Shown: one piece after another, positions 1 through 43,955 of the stretch
How the letters are laid out: each line of letters starts with the position of its first letter
Position numbering within the stretch: position 1 is the stretch's first letter
From: Riptortus pedestris
Taxonomy: Eukaryota; Arthropoda; Insecta; Hemiptera; Alydidae
Assembly (NCBI GenBank): GCA_019009955.1
Contig: CM032233.1
Coordinates: forward strand, 93,720,501 to 93,784,500
Length of the DNA: 64,000 bases
Reading direction: 5' to 3'
Translations under genes and position numbers: made by a program
Notes under the pieces: model-generated
Database searches by the model: none
What the model was told of the DNA's origin: nothing
The model's input: only the letters and a program-made list of their open reading frames with translations

Positions 1-28488
<28,488 letters not shown>

Positions 28489-28548
28489 CTGAAAAACAGA
28501 ACACCTATTAGGAAATATGGACCTTTGTTAGTTTCTCTGTGAATGCTT

Positions 28549-30410
<1,862 letters not shown>

Positions 30411-30790
30411 AGCTCACCTGGCGCTACAATCCATTGAGGACCTAGGCCATTATCACCACCATTGTTGTGGATTTCTCGTAGCTCCCTGGAAAGCCTCTCC
30501 AATTAAGGATCCTCAACCACCGCAAGTCCTCCACAGTTGCCCGTACCAAGCTCTTTTCCTGCATCTTCAGGTTACACCACATATCTTCCTGGGTAGCTGA
30601 CGGGTTCCAATCTTTCTACATGCCCCAACCACACAGGTTCGTCGCCAAATTCTTCTTACGCGATATCTACGCTGCTCCGAGATGGTACCAAATAAGTTTC
30701 GTAAGGCTAATGCCAACTTTAACGTCATTGCACTCTGCTACTATTGTAGTTGACGGTCCTTCCGAGGCACTTAGACGATTTAGAAAATCG
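30411..30790 (-). mobile_element. Decayed non-LTR retrotransposon (LINE) RT tail
   Basis: Reading the minus strand across frames gives RYRVRRIWRR, then VWLGHVERLEPV, then MQEKSLVRATVEDLRWLRIL followed by NWRGFP. The order W-x-GHV-x-R, a basic segment and a V-E-D-L-R...NW stretch is the usual C-terminal tail of LINE reverse transcriptases of the Jockey/RTE/CR1 kinds. It is broken by frameshifts and stops, so it is a pseudogene fragment. GC content (near half) is well above the surroundings. Assignment is by pattern only. Confidence 0.4.
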
Positions 30791-33700
30791 TATAACATTT
30801 ATTAAATTATTGTTGGTTCTATAAAATCAGAGAAGAATATGATTGTCGTGAGGCATGAAAAATAAAAAAAAGAGTAAAACAGTATTCACATCCTTTAGCT
30901 TCAGCGAAATGTTTATAAAACCCACTTTCTAAAAACAATAGAAAGGAGTTCAATTCTGTGCTAAGGTAGCAGGTTAACTTTTTGCGACGGATTTCAGTAT
31001 ATTGTTTTTATACTAGGTAGGTATCTTTTATTGGTGTACCCCTTTTAACATTCGTTCATTTTCAGTCAAGACAATTATTTTAAATGGATTACAATTACCA
31101 TCGTAACAACGACATACCGAAACGTAAGATGTAAGAAATGAACTAATTAAAATTAAGAACATCCACGAAAAACAACACTTTTCGACATTCTGAAATTATT
31201 TTACGCAAGGAAATCCACTATAATTCTACTTTGTAATAAATGACAGACATTTGTCGAGAAATCGATGGGTTTACATTGATGAAAAGGAGCAGTGTTATGT
31301 TGAATAAGAGGAGAAGGCATCTAAACAGGCAGTGCGGGCGAACTGTGAGCCCTCAATAGTCAATACTAATTTTTCCCTATTAATCAGACCAATCATTACT
31401 GATACAAAATTAAGATAATTAGAACCGTTTAAAAATTATAGCTGAAAGAACTATCAGCTCCCCCTCAGTCAGTCCTCGACTAGACTCACCAATCTTATAA
31501 GCTAACTCTTCGCCTTGGTTTTATTAGCAGATTTCCTTTAGAGTAAATCAGCCTTTGAGGTTGTACTCATTCCGTTACTCAAATATCCACCAAACCTACC
31601 TTATAGATGACTGAAGTGAGGATATATATATATACATAAGCCGTTTGTAGAAGGAGTAAAATATAAAATCGGAAACAACTCAGATATCATGCATTTTTTC
31701 CCGAAAAATATTATTTAGCCAATCTTGTTATTTCTTTCAATTTTTGTTCTATAAATGTTTCTTTAAGTCGAGCATTAACAAACTCTTTTGTATTATTTCG
31801 TTTTCAACCTAATAGTGGACCCCTAACTGCATTAGATTTCCGCTATAATCCAACATATCATTAAATGCGTTTCTAAAATGCTAAACAATTTTTTTACATC
31901 GGGTATTTATTGGTTTGTGAAAGCCATATCACATCAATATGACATGTGTCTCATTCCATTTCGATTTTTCTTTTGTAAATAAATGAGGGGTATGTTTTGT
32001 GGTATGGCACGTAGAAAATTAGCTTACTTTACGTGACACCTGCTTTACGATTTTTTGAATTTTTCAATTAAATATGACAAACAAGGTCAATGATATAAAG
32101 AGCTCTTCCCCACTCTCGTGTATTTGATTCTAGAACTTAGCATTGATGTATTGATTGAAAATTTTGAGTGTGTTCGTTATTTTTTGCTAAATATTGTTAA
32201 ATGAATGGATTGTTATGGAGGGTGCATACATATAATTAAAATTAATAATTGACCTTTCATGCCAATTGAGTAGGTTACTTGTGCTGAAAAAGATGGTTGG
32301 ACTCTTTTCGGAGAATTTTTGATTTTAACTTATTTAGAACTCAGATAGTGGAAGGATGGCTTCAATCACTAGGTGAAAAGTGTTGTAAATTATGTTAACA
32401 TTTGTTACAATGTGGTCTTTAACCCGACTTAACAACCGCTTGCTCCTTAGATAGTAGTTTCCGTATCCATGATTTAAAGATACCAGGACTGTTTCCTGGA
32501 CAAACAGCTTTTCCAGATGAGTAATTTACACTGAAATCCGATCACAATTCACTTTACGTAAATTACTTATGGCTTTAGCATGTGATTATTGTATTCTGAG
32601 TTGCTTATCACCTTTTTTATTTTCGTAGTCATACTTCCCAAATATTTTGATATACATTCGAGTTTGCTATAATTTGTGTTATTTATGATATATGACTTGC
32701 CTATTTCAGTGAAATCTATAGATTTTATATTTTCTACATGGCTTATAGTGATAAAAGTCTGTAAAAGGCAGGAGAGAGATATTTGAGGGAATATTTGTAA
32801 AAGGAGATGGGGGCTTCCATGAAGCAATAGATAACAATTTGAGCAGATAATATCCCTTCCCCCCAGCGTGAAACTTCCCTCCTTTCAGAGATTTTCATAA
32901 TGAACCCTGTTTCGAGCCAGTATCGGCTCCCTCGTCGTTATTTTTCACTTTTCCCTTTTATAAAACATTTCCTGCCGATCTGTTTGCGGGCAAACGCCTC
33001 CTATCGCTCGTATGTAGGAAGAGCTTTGTGCATGGTTTCATTATTACTTGATAACTTATATGAAGGCAAAAGTCTCTGGTCCCACTTACAGTTAGACTTC
33101 AACGCAGTTTCCGTCTGGAGTCTGTAAAATACCGCTCCAAACATCCTTGGATGGAATTATTGATGCTTGAAAGCTATACGTCTTTCTGTTGATATTGAAT
33201 TTAATTGAAAACGATATGGTTATGCGATTCGGTACACATTTTTATTCAGGAAAAGAATGATGCAGTCTTCCTGCATTTAGTGTTCATTTTTAACAACATG
33301 TTTCACCACATCAGTGACATCTTCAGACATTAATAAAAATGGAAAAGAAACTAAAAGTACAAGAATATTGCTAGAATACGGGTAATAAGGTCGCCAACAC
33401 AGTTCTTCCAATCTACTTTGGATATAGTACATTCATTACTCAACATTATTTTTATTATTCTATGGACTGTTACTTTATTGTTTTTGGTGGGTAATGAATA
33501 GATGCAATTTGAAGTAATTATTAATAAAGAAATTACGGATATATAGCCTAATAATTTTCTCTATTATCTACATCAAATAGAAAAAAAAAACAACATCAAA
33601 TTAAAAAACAAAAACAATTTTATCTATCTTTATGAACCAAAACAGAATAACACATTAAATAGTACTCGTATGTTAAGTCAATGACCGAAACTTGAAAGGA

Positions 33701-35852
33701 GCATTATAAAATGCCAACGCTGTTGTCAATACTTTTGATAAACATTTTTTAGAGCTGACTAAGTAGAATAAGAAACTGTATGGTATTATATGAAGGAATC
33801 AACTATTATTTTGGTTAATTATATCGCATTTTTAATTCATTCGATTTATAAAACCGTTAAAAGTGCTTTAATTCAAAACTAACCATTCGGTAATGGTTTA
33901 ATGTGCCATAAAGCTTAATATAAATTTATACAAGCTTATTATAACTTACAATTTATGTATTGTTATTATTAATAATAAATTTTACATAAAAGCAATATAA
34001 AAGTGTACATTGAAAAACCTATGGATGGCCCAACGGATGAAATTAAATTCCCATCCCTCAGAAATAAAGAGGTCTACTATACCGTGGAAAACATCACTCC
34101 GTCAATTTCGAAGTGAAGAATTGATATTGACCAGACTGAGGTTAACCCACACATACCTTTTAACTAATTCATATCAAACAACTTATGATTTCTGCCTTTC
34201 TAATTTAACCGTAAAAAATAACCTTTTTAGATTGTGATACATTCTGCAAAGAATAACTGGAAACTTCTCCAGATTCCAAAACACCTCAATGAAAAACTTG
34301 GAAGCTATCATTAACGCGGTTTTCACCTTCTTAAAAAAAAACAAATGCTTGCCACTCATCATGATTTCCTACTTTTACCGTTTTACAAATGACCCAAAAG
34401 TGTAGAGGCTGCATTCAATATAAATAACAAAAAAATTGAGATACATATAATTATTATTTACTTACGATTTTATGTGGAAATCTAAAGGACAAGAAGTCTG
34501 ATATTCCTTCTTACCTCACTACCGCCAGTCGGAACTCAATTTTTCAAGGAACTTTTTAATGCCTAAGTAATATTTGAAGGTGCCAGTCTTTGTTGTTATT
34601 TCTAATTGCACATAAATTTGATTTCCTGACCAGGTTTTAGTTCATTCAAATTGAGAAGGAAGTTTAAAATCAAAATCGAAAGCACTCCCAGCTGGTCTGT
34701 GGCGGGCTCAAGAATTATATTTCAAGAAACAGAACAATTGTCCAACATGGACTTTACAGAAGAGCGTATTTAACTTTTGATATGGTAAATGATTGAAAAT
34801 TAAAACTAGAAGTGTAACCGTAATATGCGTATTTTTACAGTAATTTGAGAATAAAAATTCAAATAAGTGAATCATGGATATCCGAAGACCTCTCATTTTT
34901 TTTTGTAAAAAGTAAAACTATGATAAATAAAATGAAAAGTACACATAAGCTCTCTTGAAATTCATTTAGACTTCCGTAAATTTTTGTCAGTTATTAGAGT
35001 CGAAAAAAAATCAAAGAACCAATGCCGTATTAACAGAAAATTTGAAGTTAGTTAAGTGGTCATTATTTTTCACATATAACCTATATTAAATAATGCCCGA
35101 AATATTTTTCTTAATTGCTCCCTTATATGGTAAATTCCCCTTTTTATGGACTCGATCATTTTTTTTTCTTTCTTTTTTGAAAACAGTTAAAATTTGAAGT
35201 TTCACTATTTCAAAAATATTTGCTGTTAAACGACTACTAAATTGACTCACACTCGCGCGCAAATATTGTTTTCGGTAATCATTGATTGCTAAGCTTTGAA
35301 AAAAAGTTGGCGTGAGAACGGCTTCACTACACTATGTTCTTCAGGAAATTCCCTTTAACAGATAAAAAGAAAACTGTAGGTAATGGCCCAAAAGATTTTT
35401 TTTATTTTAGAATTACTCCAATCTTCATACAATATGAAGCATATCCGAATTACAACTTCAGCCCATTAACTCGTGTATTAATGTTATATGTTAAATACGT
35501 ATGGTGTAAATTATGTATGACTACTATCAGCATCTTCCCATTTACAATGGGAGCAACGACCAGCCCCATTTCTTTTCTTTCTTTTTATTTTCTATCAGAT
35601 GGTTGATAATAACCATTTCCTTCCCCAACCAGATACAACGCCACAGAGAGGATGCTGGAAAACAGTTATCGCTATTCATAGATAACTAGCAGCCTTTAAG
35701 TTAAATGATTTAGTAGTTAAAGCTTTGGAATCATATTTCAATATGATTTTGTGGAAAAAGGTTTAAAGTGGACGAATATTCAGAAATTATGTCTTCATTA
35801 TTTTAATATTGAAAATCCAAATAACATCGCAAAGCGCACGCGGGAGGGAGAG

Positions 35853-35854
<2 letters not shown>
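30791..35854. other. 5' intron or flank of cut, no exon seen
   Basis: AT-rich DNA with stops throughout. No repeat family, RNA gene or plausible exon recognised. Confidence 0.5.

Positions 35855-35889
<35 letters not shown>
35855..35889 (+). repeat. Short (GT)n-(GA)n tract
   Basis: Twelve GT units followed by six GA units, then purine-rich sequence to about 35945. Same dinucleotide order as at 28550, much shorter. Confidence 0.9.
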
Positions 35890-36025
35890 TGAGAATGAAG
35901 GGAGCTATGGAAAAGTGGAAAAGGAAAGGAAGGGGGAAGTGGCGGTGTAGAGATGTCATTGTATGGTTGTCAGTGTTGCAGGAACTTGATCGTCGAAATA
36001 TTAGCATCCGGGCAGAGCGGGGGAG

Positions 36026-36070
36026 GGGAGGTAGGAGGGGGCAGGAAGAGAAACCCCCCCCCTACCTCCC
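36026..36070. repeat. GC-rich hairpin flanked by G- and C-runs
   Basis: GGGAGGTAG (36026-36034) is the exact reverse complement of CTACCTCCC (36062-36070); five G at 36037-36041 can also pair with the C run 36054-36061. The loop is about twelve bases, AG-rich. Two further C runs (about 36102-36107 and 36138-36146) follow at 40-base spacing. Confidence 0.75.
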
Positions 36071-39000
36071 GGATATCAGCCTTGTATCCAAACAACCCCC
36101 CCTACCCTCACTTGACACTTGATAAAGAAATTTCAACCCCCCCCCCATCAAATACAGAGAATAAACCCTCCTATCATACGCTTGGACATACAAAGTGTCG
36201 ACAACTCGATATAAACTATAAGTTTTATAATAATTATGAAAAAAGTTAGAGATTTCCACTGTCTCTCATAATCTGAAACCACATGGGCAAGGTGGGTGAA
36301 TTGACACCTTATGTTTTTGTAGAAATAAAAATAAAATTTTAAAATTTCAATTTCATGAATTAACATGTGATTCTTTAAAAGAATTTTTTTTCACAAAAGG
36401 AACGTATATTTAAAAAAAAATTTTAAATAAGAAAAAAAATGCATCGATAACTGTATGTACAACTGGAGCCTGATAAATGCCACAAGTGGTAGAAGGCCAC
36501 AATCATCGAAAAAACCAGATGTACCCTTTTTCCAATTACAGGAACTTTTGACAGATGAATTTGGACCAGAAAATACATGTTCATTTTGGATTGATGCATG
36601 TTTGTGTCTTCTGTTCATAACAAAATTGGACGTATCTGTCTAATATTTTATTTTTTACTGAAGATTATAGTGACAAAATATATTTGAATATATTAAAGCA
36701 GCGTTTTGTTCAATTTGTAAGTGCAGTCATAATAAAAGCCGTCGCCAATTTTTTGCAAGGAATAATATATGACACAAATCTAGAACTGATGCTTCTGTTT
36801 AGCTGGAATACACCAAAATCTTGGGGGAGAGGGAAGGAATTCATTGAGATGCCTTCTCTAGAAATATTAAAATAATCCGGGGCATAAAAAAAAAGTTGCT
36901 TGGGGGAAAGAAGGGTAGGGGTGGAGGACAAGGTGGCGGTCGGGAGGAGATGAGGAGGAACGAGGTGGGATCGGTTTCGGAACAGCTTTTCCAGATTGAG
37001 ATTGGGTACTTTAATGGGAGGTGGGTAAGTTATCGAAAAGGTAATATTAAGATGAGCTATGGCCTGGGCTAATGGCGGGTAGGACGAGGGGGAAAACCTC
37101 CAGATATTTGTTGCACGTCTGGGATTAAGGCATTGTTTCTAAGATCACTCCCCCTTCTAATGGCCCCGGGAAGGGGGCCCCGGCTTTTTATATGCATATT
37201 GTATGGGGGCCTCATCCATAACTCTCACTACATTCGCCGTTATCTAATAATAAAAAAAAGATGTGAAAAGTTCGAGTATTGAAGCGCCCCCTCCTCCTCA
37301 AGAATTTTAAGGAAGCGTAGGGCTTTCCAAGTTTTTCATTACTCCCCCTTTCTCTTTTCCTGTAGAAAAAGTTTTGGAGGCGGAATTACTTCCTTTGGTT
37401 ACCTGAATCGCTTTTAGGAGTTAACTACAGCGCCATCTGATTCGTCGTCATAAAAAATGCCGTTGATGTGGCTGTAAAATAGTTCAAGAAGCCTAAGAAG
37501 CTGTGTTATCACTAAGTATCTTCAAATTTCCAGGTAGTGAAATTAACATTCCGGACTCAGAAAAATATGCAAGTTATAAAACAATGACAATACATTTGTT
37601 AAATAGCCACAAAGATTATTTTTTTGGCATCATTATTCTATCTGAATGTCAGTAAGACTACATCTGAAATTTAGAACTGTATAATATTTACACTAGATTA
37701 AATATAGCTGAATTTGTTTGAACGAAAAGTTTAATAAATGAAGGGAATACGGTTATAGAAATCCTATTCGTTCGAAAGAGCTTAATAGGGATGCCATTAA
37801 GAAGAAGTGAATAGGGAGGTTAGTATACGCAAAAAGCAGTCTCGCCTCAAACCATTTCAAACAGAACTGATAGGCATTTAGTTACTCGCTCGGTGAATGA
37901 AATAATAAACAGAGAACATTTTAATCAAAACTCATCCATTTTTCGCCTTATTGCAGATTTTTAATTCTACCTGATCTCATGTTCCTTTCATCTATTTACC
38001 ACTTTTCAACTCTTTCTTCAGCTTGAAGAATATTGGGAGAAATTGACTACCACTGGAACTAGATGGCCATCGGGTTGCTATGACATAGAATTGGAGTATC
38101 CAAAAATATAAAAACATTATGCTTAAAATCCCATGAAGGGGCATCTACAATTCTGCCTCCGCCTTCAAACTTATAAGGGTTTTTTTCTGCTTCTGCAGTT
38201 TATTCATCTTCAAATGATTTGTCCAGATACTATAACCATTCGCAATCATTGTAACTTTTCTGCAAGATCGATTTTATGCCGCCGTAATCTATGCCCATCT
38301 ATCTTACCAAATTATTTTATGTACTATAGTCCAATCTGTGGGTAGATGCCATCATTAGTGGCAGGTCATCGAGGCAGCCAGTTATTACGCCGTCTACCGA
38401 CAGATTTGATAATAGTGTTATGCATACTGTCGGGAACTACCCACTTCTCGATATTCTGTGTACTGCTATTAGTGTGGATGAGCTGAGCCAAATGACACTT
38501 GAATGAACGATTATCTCTTTCTCAGGTCTAAATAACTTAAGTTTATATATTGCACTTTCCTTTCGCAATTATAATAAGGTAATTTATAAACTATAAATTG
38601 AAGTAACAGCTAGTAGCTTCAAGGGAACAGAAATTATCTCTCAAGATGCTGATGTCGATATCCAATTACTACAATGAAAGACAATTAAAAAAAAAAGTGA
38701 TTGCTGCCAATACTTAATTTCAAAGGACTCATTTCATTTAATCGTTTTCTCTTGAGCCAGGAATGGAATATTGTAAGGTTTCAGTGCCTACAAATGGAGT
38801 GGATGTAAATCTAATCTTCGTTCTTAAACGGATTTATAGTTAATAATAACAAAATATAATATATCAATTTATTTTTTCAATTAAAAAAAACAAACTAACT
38901 GTTCACTCAATCGGTTATAGCAAATCGATGTAGAAAGTTTATAGGTTAAATAAATATTTTTGAATAAGGGGTAGGTGTGTGGATGTTATTTCTTTCCATT

Positions 39001-42000
39001 TGGGACTGGGAATGTTTGAATTTGGTGGGGTTGGAACTGGATTGAATGTGTTTGGGTCGGCTGTTAGGTCTTCAAAATGTTGGTGGGTGTAGGGGGGGGG
39101 GGAGCGATCAAATGAAAGAATATTGTCTTCGGAGTAGAGCCCGAGGCATTGATGTATGGGAGCTGTTTCTACCCCCGGGGGTTGTGCGAGCCCAATTGAT
39201 GTATAAACCACTTTCGATCGTAATAATAAATAAAGCCAACTTTTCTCTTTACCCCTGGATATTAATGTCGGTAAAGTGTGAACAGGAGGAGGCGGAGGAA
39301 GGGGTTGGGGGAGGAATTTGCGATGCAAAAATATTGCGGGATAAGGGGAGGGGGTACCGGTAGCGGGCCACATATTGTACTCAGTGACCCCCTCTCCCTC
39401 CCACTCTCTTTATATACATACATTTCCCCAAAAACTTCTATATTATAACCTGTTTGAAATATTGGAGCGTATTCATTATGCAGCTCTACGGCCAGCAACA
39501 TGGGAGTTTTCAAACCGCTACGACTAAGGATTTGTATTATACAATACCTTTGTTTTGAACTTCTCATTTTTTCAAAAAGATATTAGTGTAAAATCTGAAC
39601 ATATGCTCATATTGAAGCATCACGCGATGGCAAACCGGTATAGTAACAAAGTCTCATTGCCTCCTTTTATATTTATTCCGAAGATTAATGCAAGATATTC
39701 ACAGTGTGAGTATAAAACAAATCGGGAGAAGAATATAATTTAAAGTGTCAGACAGGCCACACCATCTCTGTACTGAGGGACAAGAGCTAATCGGAGAAGT
39801 AGCCATAGGGAATTTGAGACTCCCCTATCGGCCTTCATTATTGACCTTGTATACTATCTCATTTGGCTAATTATACCGGCCTAAAAGCGCCCATTAGTTA
39901 ATTAGTAAAGACTTATTTTAATACTCTTTTATCGAGAATGGTTCACTCCTAAAGGAGCCAAACTTTTCTCCCCTATCCTCATTAGGGTAATTAAATTTAA
40001 TTTAAAACAAATGGAGAAGTGTTTGCTTTGTTGGAGTTCCTTGCTTGCAGACTGATTGGAACTGTATTGATGCTATTTGTCTAACTGAGGACTTTTCTTC
40101 TCAAGTTTGTCAGCCGTTAGGGCTGGTTTTCTAATTAAATTACTGATCTTTCGATCGGATACATCGATGAGAGGAAATCATGATTTAGAAACTCCAGAAA
40201 GTGATATAATTTATAAAGTGTTACATCAGATGAGAGTAAAATGATTCTCACAGGAAAAATGCTTCACATAGGTTTATAGGTTTGGGGCCACAGATGACTG
40301 AATGGGGTATGAGGAAAGGGGTAGTTTGGTGCTTTTTCAGTGGCCCCGGAGTCGTAGAGACGAGAGCTGTGCACTTTCCTTGTAGAGATATTCTTTAAAA
40401 ATTCATATTTTTTTATTGTGATACAAAGACTACTCCCCAGGGTACTTAAGCATTCTTTGGCATGGCACGGTTCCCAGCCGTAACTCCAGTAATCTCTGTG
40501 TACGGAATTCTCAGGAGGCAAGAGGTTTACATTTTATTGCAGAACCACTCTTCCGAATATGATTAATTGATGTTATTTTGACCTCGATTGTTAAATTTTT
40601 AAACTATTCGTGTTCGGACGGCAATTAATGAACTAGATTCAACAGTACTTCTAGGCATATATCAAATATGTATTGTAACAGTAACTATAGAATTATCATT
40701 AAAAGCTCATTTATCAATCAGTGTTAATATAAATATTAATTTATTACTTATTAAATATTAAACTTAGATGTATATGTTAATCTAATATATAAACTGTTAA
40801 ACTATTATTAATGATCTTATATGAATTAATGACGGTACATTCAACGATTAGGCTCACCTCTAAAATGTGGAGTAACGGACTTACGACCTTTTGCCCGTTT
40901 GGTGGAAATACTCTTAAGAAGCGGTTTTTTTCTTTATAATCATTCACTGATCTTGATGGGTAATTCATAACTGATGTGTATGTAGTATGTCCATTAGCGG
41001 GACCAAGAAAAGTCAGGATTTTTTCAGGATTTATTAGTTGCAAATTCTTCTACAGCTACCTAAAAAATAAACGTACTCTTAATTCCAACACATTTTGAGT
41101 TATGAATTTTTAAATAGTGTTATGTAATTGGTGGTTGTGAGTGTAACAAAAAAAGAGGGATAACTAGAGCTTCTCATTACAATGAATTATTACATTCATT
41201 AAGTTATATATGTACTAACTACGATACGTCATCATTTTTATTTTAAATTATGAACACTTCTTTGAAATTTTAAACTGTTTGACAAACTAAATGAGAAAGA
41301 TCAGTGAAGGACCACTTTATTTTTTAATATCGAACAAAAAAGAAGGGCTAGTTTGATATTAGATTTTCAATATTAGAAAATAATTGCAGTATAAAAGAAT
41401 ATGAAAAGAAAAGCGCGAATTAATTCAAAGTCTGAGTGCCGTCTAGTAGTCAAGGGTCCTGAAATAGAAAATACAACATAATTAGAATCAGTCAAGAGCC
41501 ATAATGATGTCACAAAAGTGTTTTATTGCGAAACGGTGCAATCGCTAAGAAATTAAACGTGAATTCTGGAAAAGAAAATGGCACACATGAAATATATAAT
41601 TTTGATTAATATATTGCATTGTACCCATGAGTTGCGGGGCTAACACGAACTGTTACACGAAAATCGTTTATAGGCTTAATCATTCATCCAGTATTAGTTC
41701 AGGAAAGAATGTCAAAACACGACACTATTCGCTTTAATCACTTCGTCTGCGCTACTGGTTTAACATAATAAGCTGCCTTATCAAATGCATGTTTAATCCG
41801 TACAAATTTTCTTAGTAGCTAAGTTAATCTCCTAGTTTTTTAGAAAATAGCTAGTTTTGAGTTTCGGAGGCGCACTCCATTTTTTCCCTAGTCCCTGTAC
41901 GACCCCAAGGGGGATGACCAATGAAGCAGTTCACTTCAAATTAATTAGTATCGTCTTTTAGGCCTCGCATACATAAATGCCTCTTCTGAAAACTACCTGC

Positions 42001-42447
42001 AGAAAGTTCCGTCAGAATCGCGAGCATGTCTTCTGCCTCTCCATAAAATTTTTTGTAATAAGAGTTGTGACTTTCGGTTTGGAGAGTCATTCAGTCAGAC
42101 AGACCTTAGGATGTAAAAACAGTCATGTAAGAGCTGCGTAAACTTAGTCGATTTTTCACTGGCTGGAATGACACACAGACGACGACTCCTCCCAGCACAG
42201 ATGGCATCATCTAAATATTTTATACTTCATTTCTACCTTAGTAAGAACTCCAAGTAGAATAGACTTGGGATTTTCCATAGGCTGCTTATGAGAAAGAAAA
42301 ATAATCATAGGAGAAAATGGCATGAATGTGATATACAGACCTATTCTACTATCAAAAGTCACGAGGTCAGTAATTGACAAATTATGGATAGTATATGCTT
42401 AAAAGTCCTAGAAAGATAGTTTTATAGAATTTTTGATATACTTAGGT
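36071..42447. other. 5' intron or flank of cut, no exon seen
   Basis: No supported gene. G-rich patches occur at 36820-37200 and 39000-39360 (plus strand), the second with a run of about eleven G near 39090. Frames called there are Pro/Gly low-complexity shadows. A weak head fragment of the second repeat family may lie at 42128-42160. Confidence 0.5.
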
Positions 42448-42662
42448 ATTTAGGGGCTCAGGTTAGTCATGCGAGTTAAAGCGTTAGCCTTAATCTCACA
42501 TGGTAAACCTAGAGTGGTGAATTCGATTTCCTCCCTGGGAAATAGGAGTTTATTTAGTGACGGAATTCACTAAATAAAATCCTTAGTCCCACCCTGGCTA
42601 GAAAAGGGTGGTAACCTGTAGATAACTCGTCACAATTAGCTTTGTCGAATAATAATTACCTA
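42448..42662 (+). mobile_element. tRNA-derived SINE, nearly full length
   Basis: Begins with a tRNA-like head GGGGCTCAGGTTAGTCATGC then GAGTTAAAGCGTTAGCC, with a B box-like GAATTCGATTTCC near 42517. The body follows: GGAGTTTATTTAGTGACGGA, ATTCACTAAATAAAATCCTT, a CCCTGGCTAGAAAAGGGTGG phrase, TAACCTGTAGATAACTCGTC and CACAATTAGC, ending in AATAATAAT. A palindromic core (GACGGAATTC, then CACTAAATAAAATCC) is shared with the copy at 59125. Confidence 0.85.
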
Positions 42663-43840
42663 AATTATAATATGAGAGCAATATAACGGTTTAGTTTCGT
42701 AGAATGTGTTAATAAACTACAAACCATGGTTTTTGAGTTATGATGTTGGAAAGTTATTGAGAATCGAATTTACTTTCGGTTTAGCGTTTGTGTCTTTATT
42801 ACGAATTGAGGAAAATTTTGATTTTGTGGCCAATGGATCTATTAGAACAATTAGCGCAACTACAGTATACATGGCCTCCGAATTTGTTAGAGGGCTTCTT
42901 AAAGCTAAGCAGTAGCTGTGCCTTTGAGGATTGGATATGAGAGAGAGTTTGGGGCCACGTGGTTGTAAGTAGTGTGGAACTGCTCACAGATAGGAGAGGC
43001 GCCAAGCTAACAATCTGATCCAACAAGTGTGTTGATGTGATAAGAAATGGCTGCTGGAGACAGTTCTCACCGTTACATATGCTGATAGCCAATGGGAGCA
43101 GCCACCTTGCCGCAAGTCGAGATCTCTTATCGACCTCTGCTTCTGCATTCTTACCAGCTCACGCTAGTCCGGAACAAAAGCTGCCCTAAGCGAATTATTT
43201 AACATAGTGTGTAATTTCAATAGGAAACTATTTCCGAGAAACTGTGTACTAGCAAAGAATATATTCGGTAACGTGATCGAGCACTTTTGAAGAAGCAGGG
43301 ATTTTTGCAAGAATAGTATTCGGTATATTGCTGTTTTCCAGATAAAAGATGCATTGGGGGTTGAAAGAAGCTGTTATAAGAATGGGTTGGTCTTCCATTT
43401 ACCGACTGTTTTCTTGATGCACTTGCAGCACTGCAGACACATGAGATGTAAGAAGGAGCCGAAAAACATTTCTTCTCCAAATGTGGGCAATCCTAACCGC
43501 CAAGCAGATTTTTCATGTGCTGGACTGACACAAAGATTACGCGATATAATAATCTTCCTGCTTCCCTATCTCTACCTTCGTTAGAATCTATTTAGCAGAA
43601 CATGAGGCATCTAGCGATGCCATAGCCTTCAATGAAAATTGGACGAGTTAAAAAGTGGGATTACTGAAGACCGAAAACGCAGAAATACAGACAACTCTGT
43701 TACAGAAAAACCTCAAGACTGATAATAGCAGCACATTACTTAATGAATGTTATTTATATTTTCGAATTTTCATTTTACTCCTACGCTAAACCCTCACGTC
43801 GCCTAGTTCGGGCATTTTAGAACATGATCTTTAGTTTTAT
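42663..43840. other. 5' intron or flank of cut, no exon seen
   Basis: About 42920-43190 is less AT-rich than the neighbourhood; overlapping short frames on both strands have no domain I can name. No RNA gene seen. Confidence 0.45.
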
Positions 43841-43955
43841 AAGGAACGTTTAAATATCGAGTTTGACAAAGGTTATGATAAGATCGATGGGCATGTGAAG
43901 AACTTTTTCAAAAATCCAAATATCAATTTCCTTAATGGAAACTAGCTAAACAGTA
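43841..43955 (+). mobile_element. Right-end fragment of the AGCAGATTTCCC family, microsatellite deleted
   Basis: GTTTAAATATCGAGTTTGAC is followed directly by AAGATCGATGGGCATGTGAA and GAACTTTTTCAAAAAT, then TTTCCTTAATGGAAACTAGC. In the copy at 56038 the same phrases are separated by the (TA)n tract, so this copy has lost or never had it. The inverted terminus is degenerate. Confidence 0.6.

Noticed and set aside
35751..36249. Overlapping plus-strand frames of about 100-120 codons
   Set aside because: They read through a microsatellite and homopolymer runs; composition alone explains the missing stops.
38939..39373. 144-codon minus-strand frame rich in Pro (PPPPPPVHT)
   Set aside because: It comes from a G-rich low-complexity tract, has no splice or domain context, and overlaps an equally long frame on the other strand.
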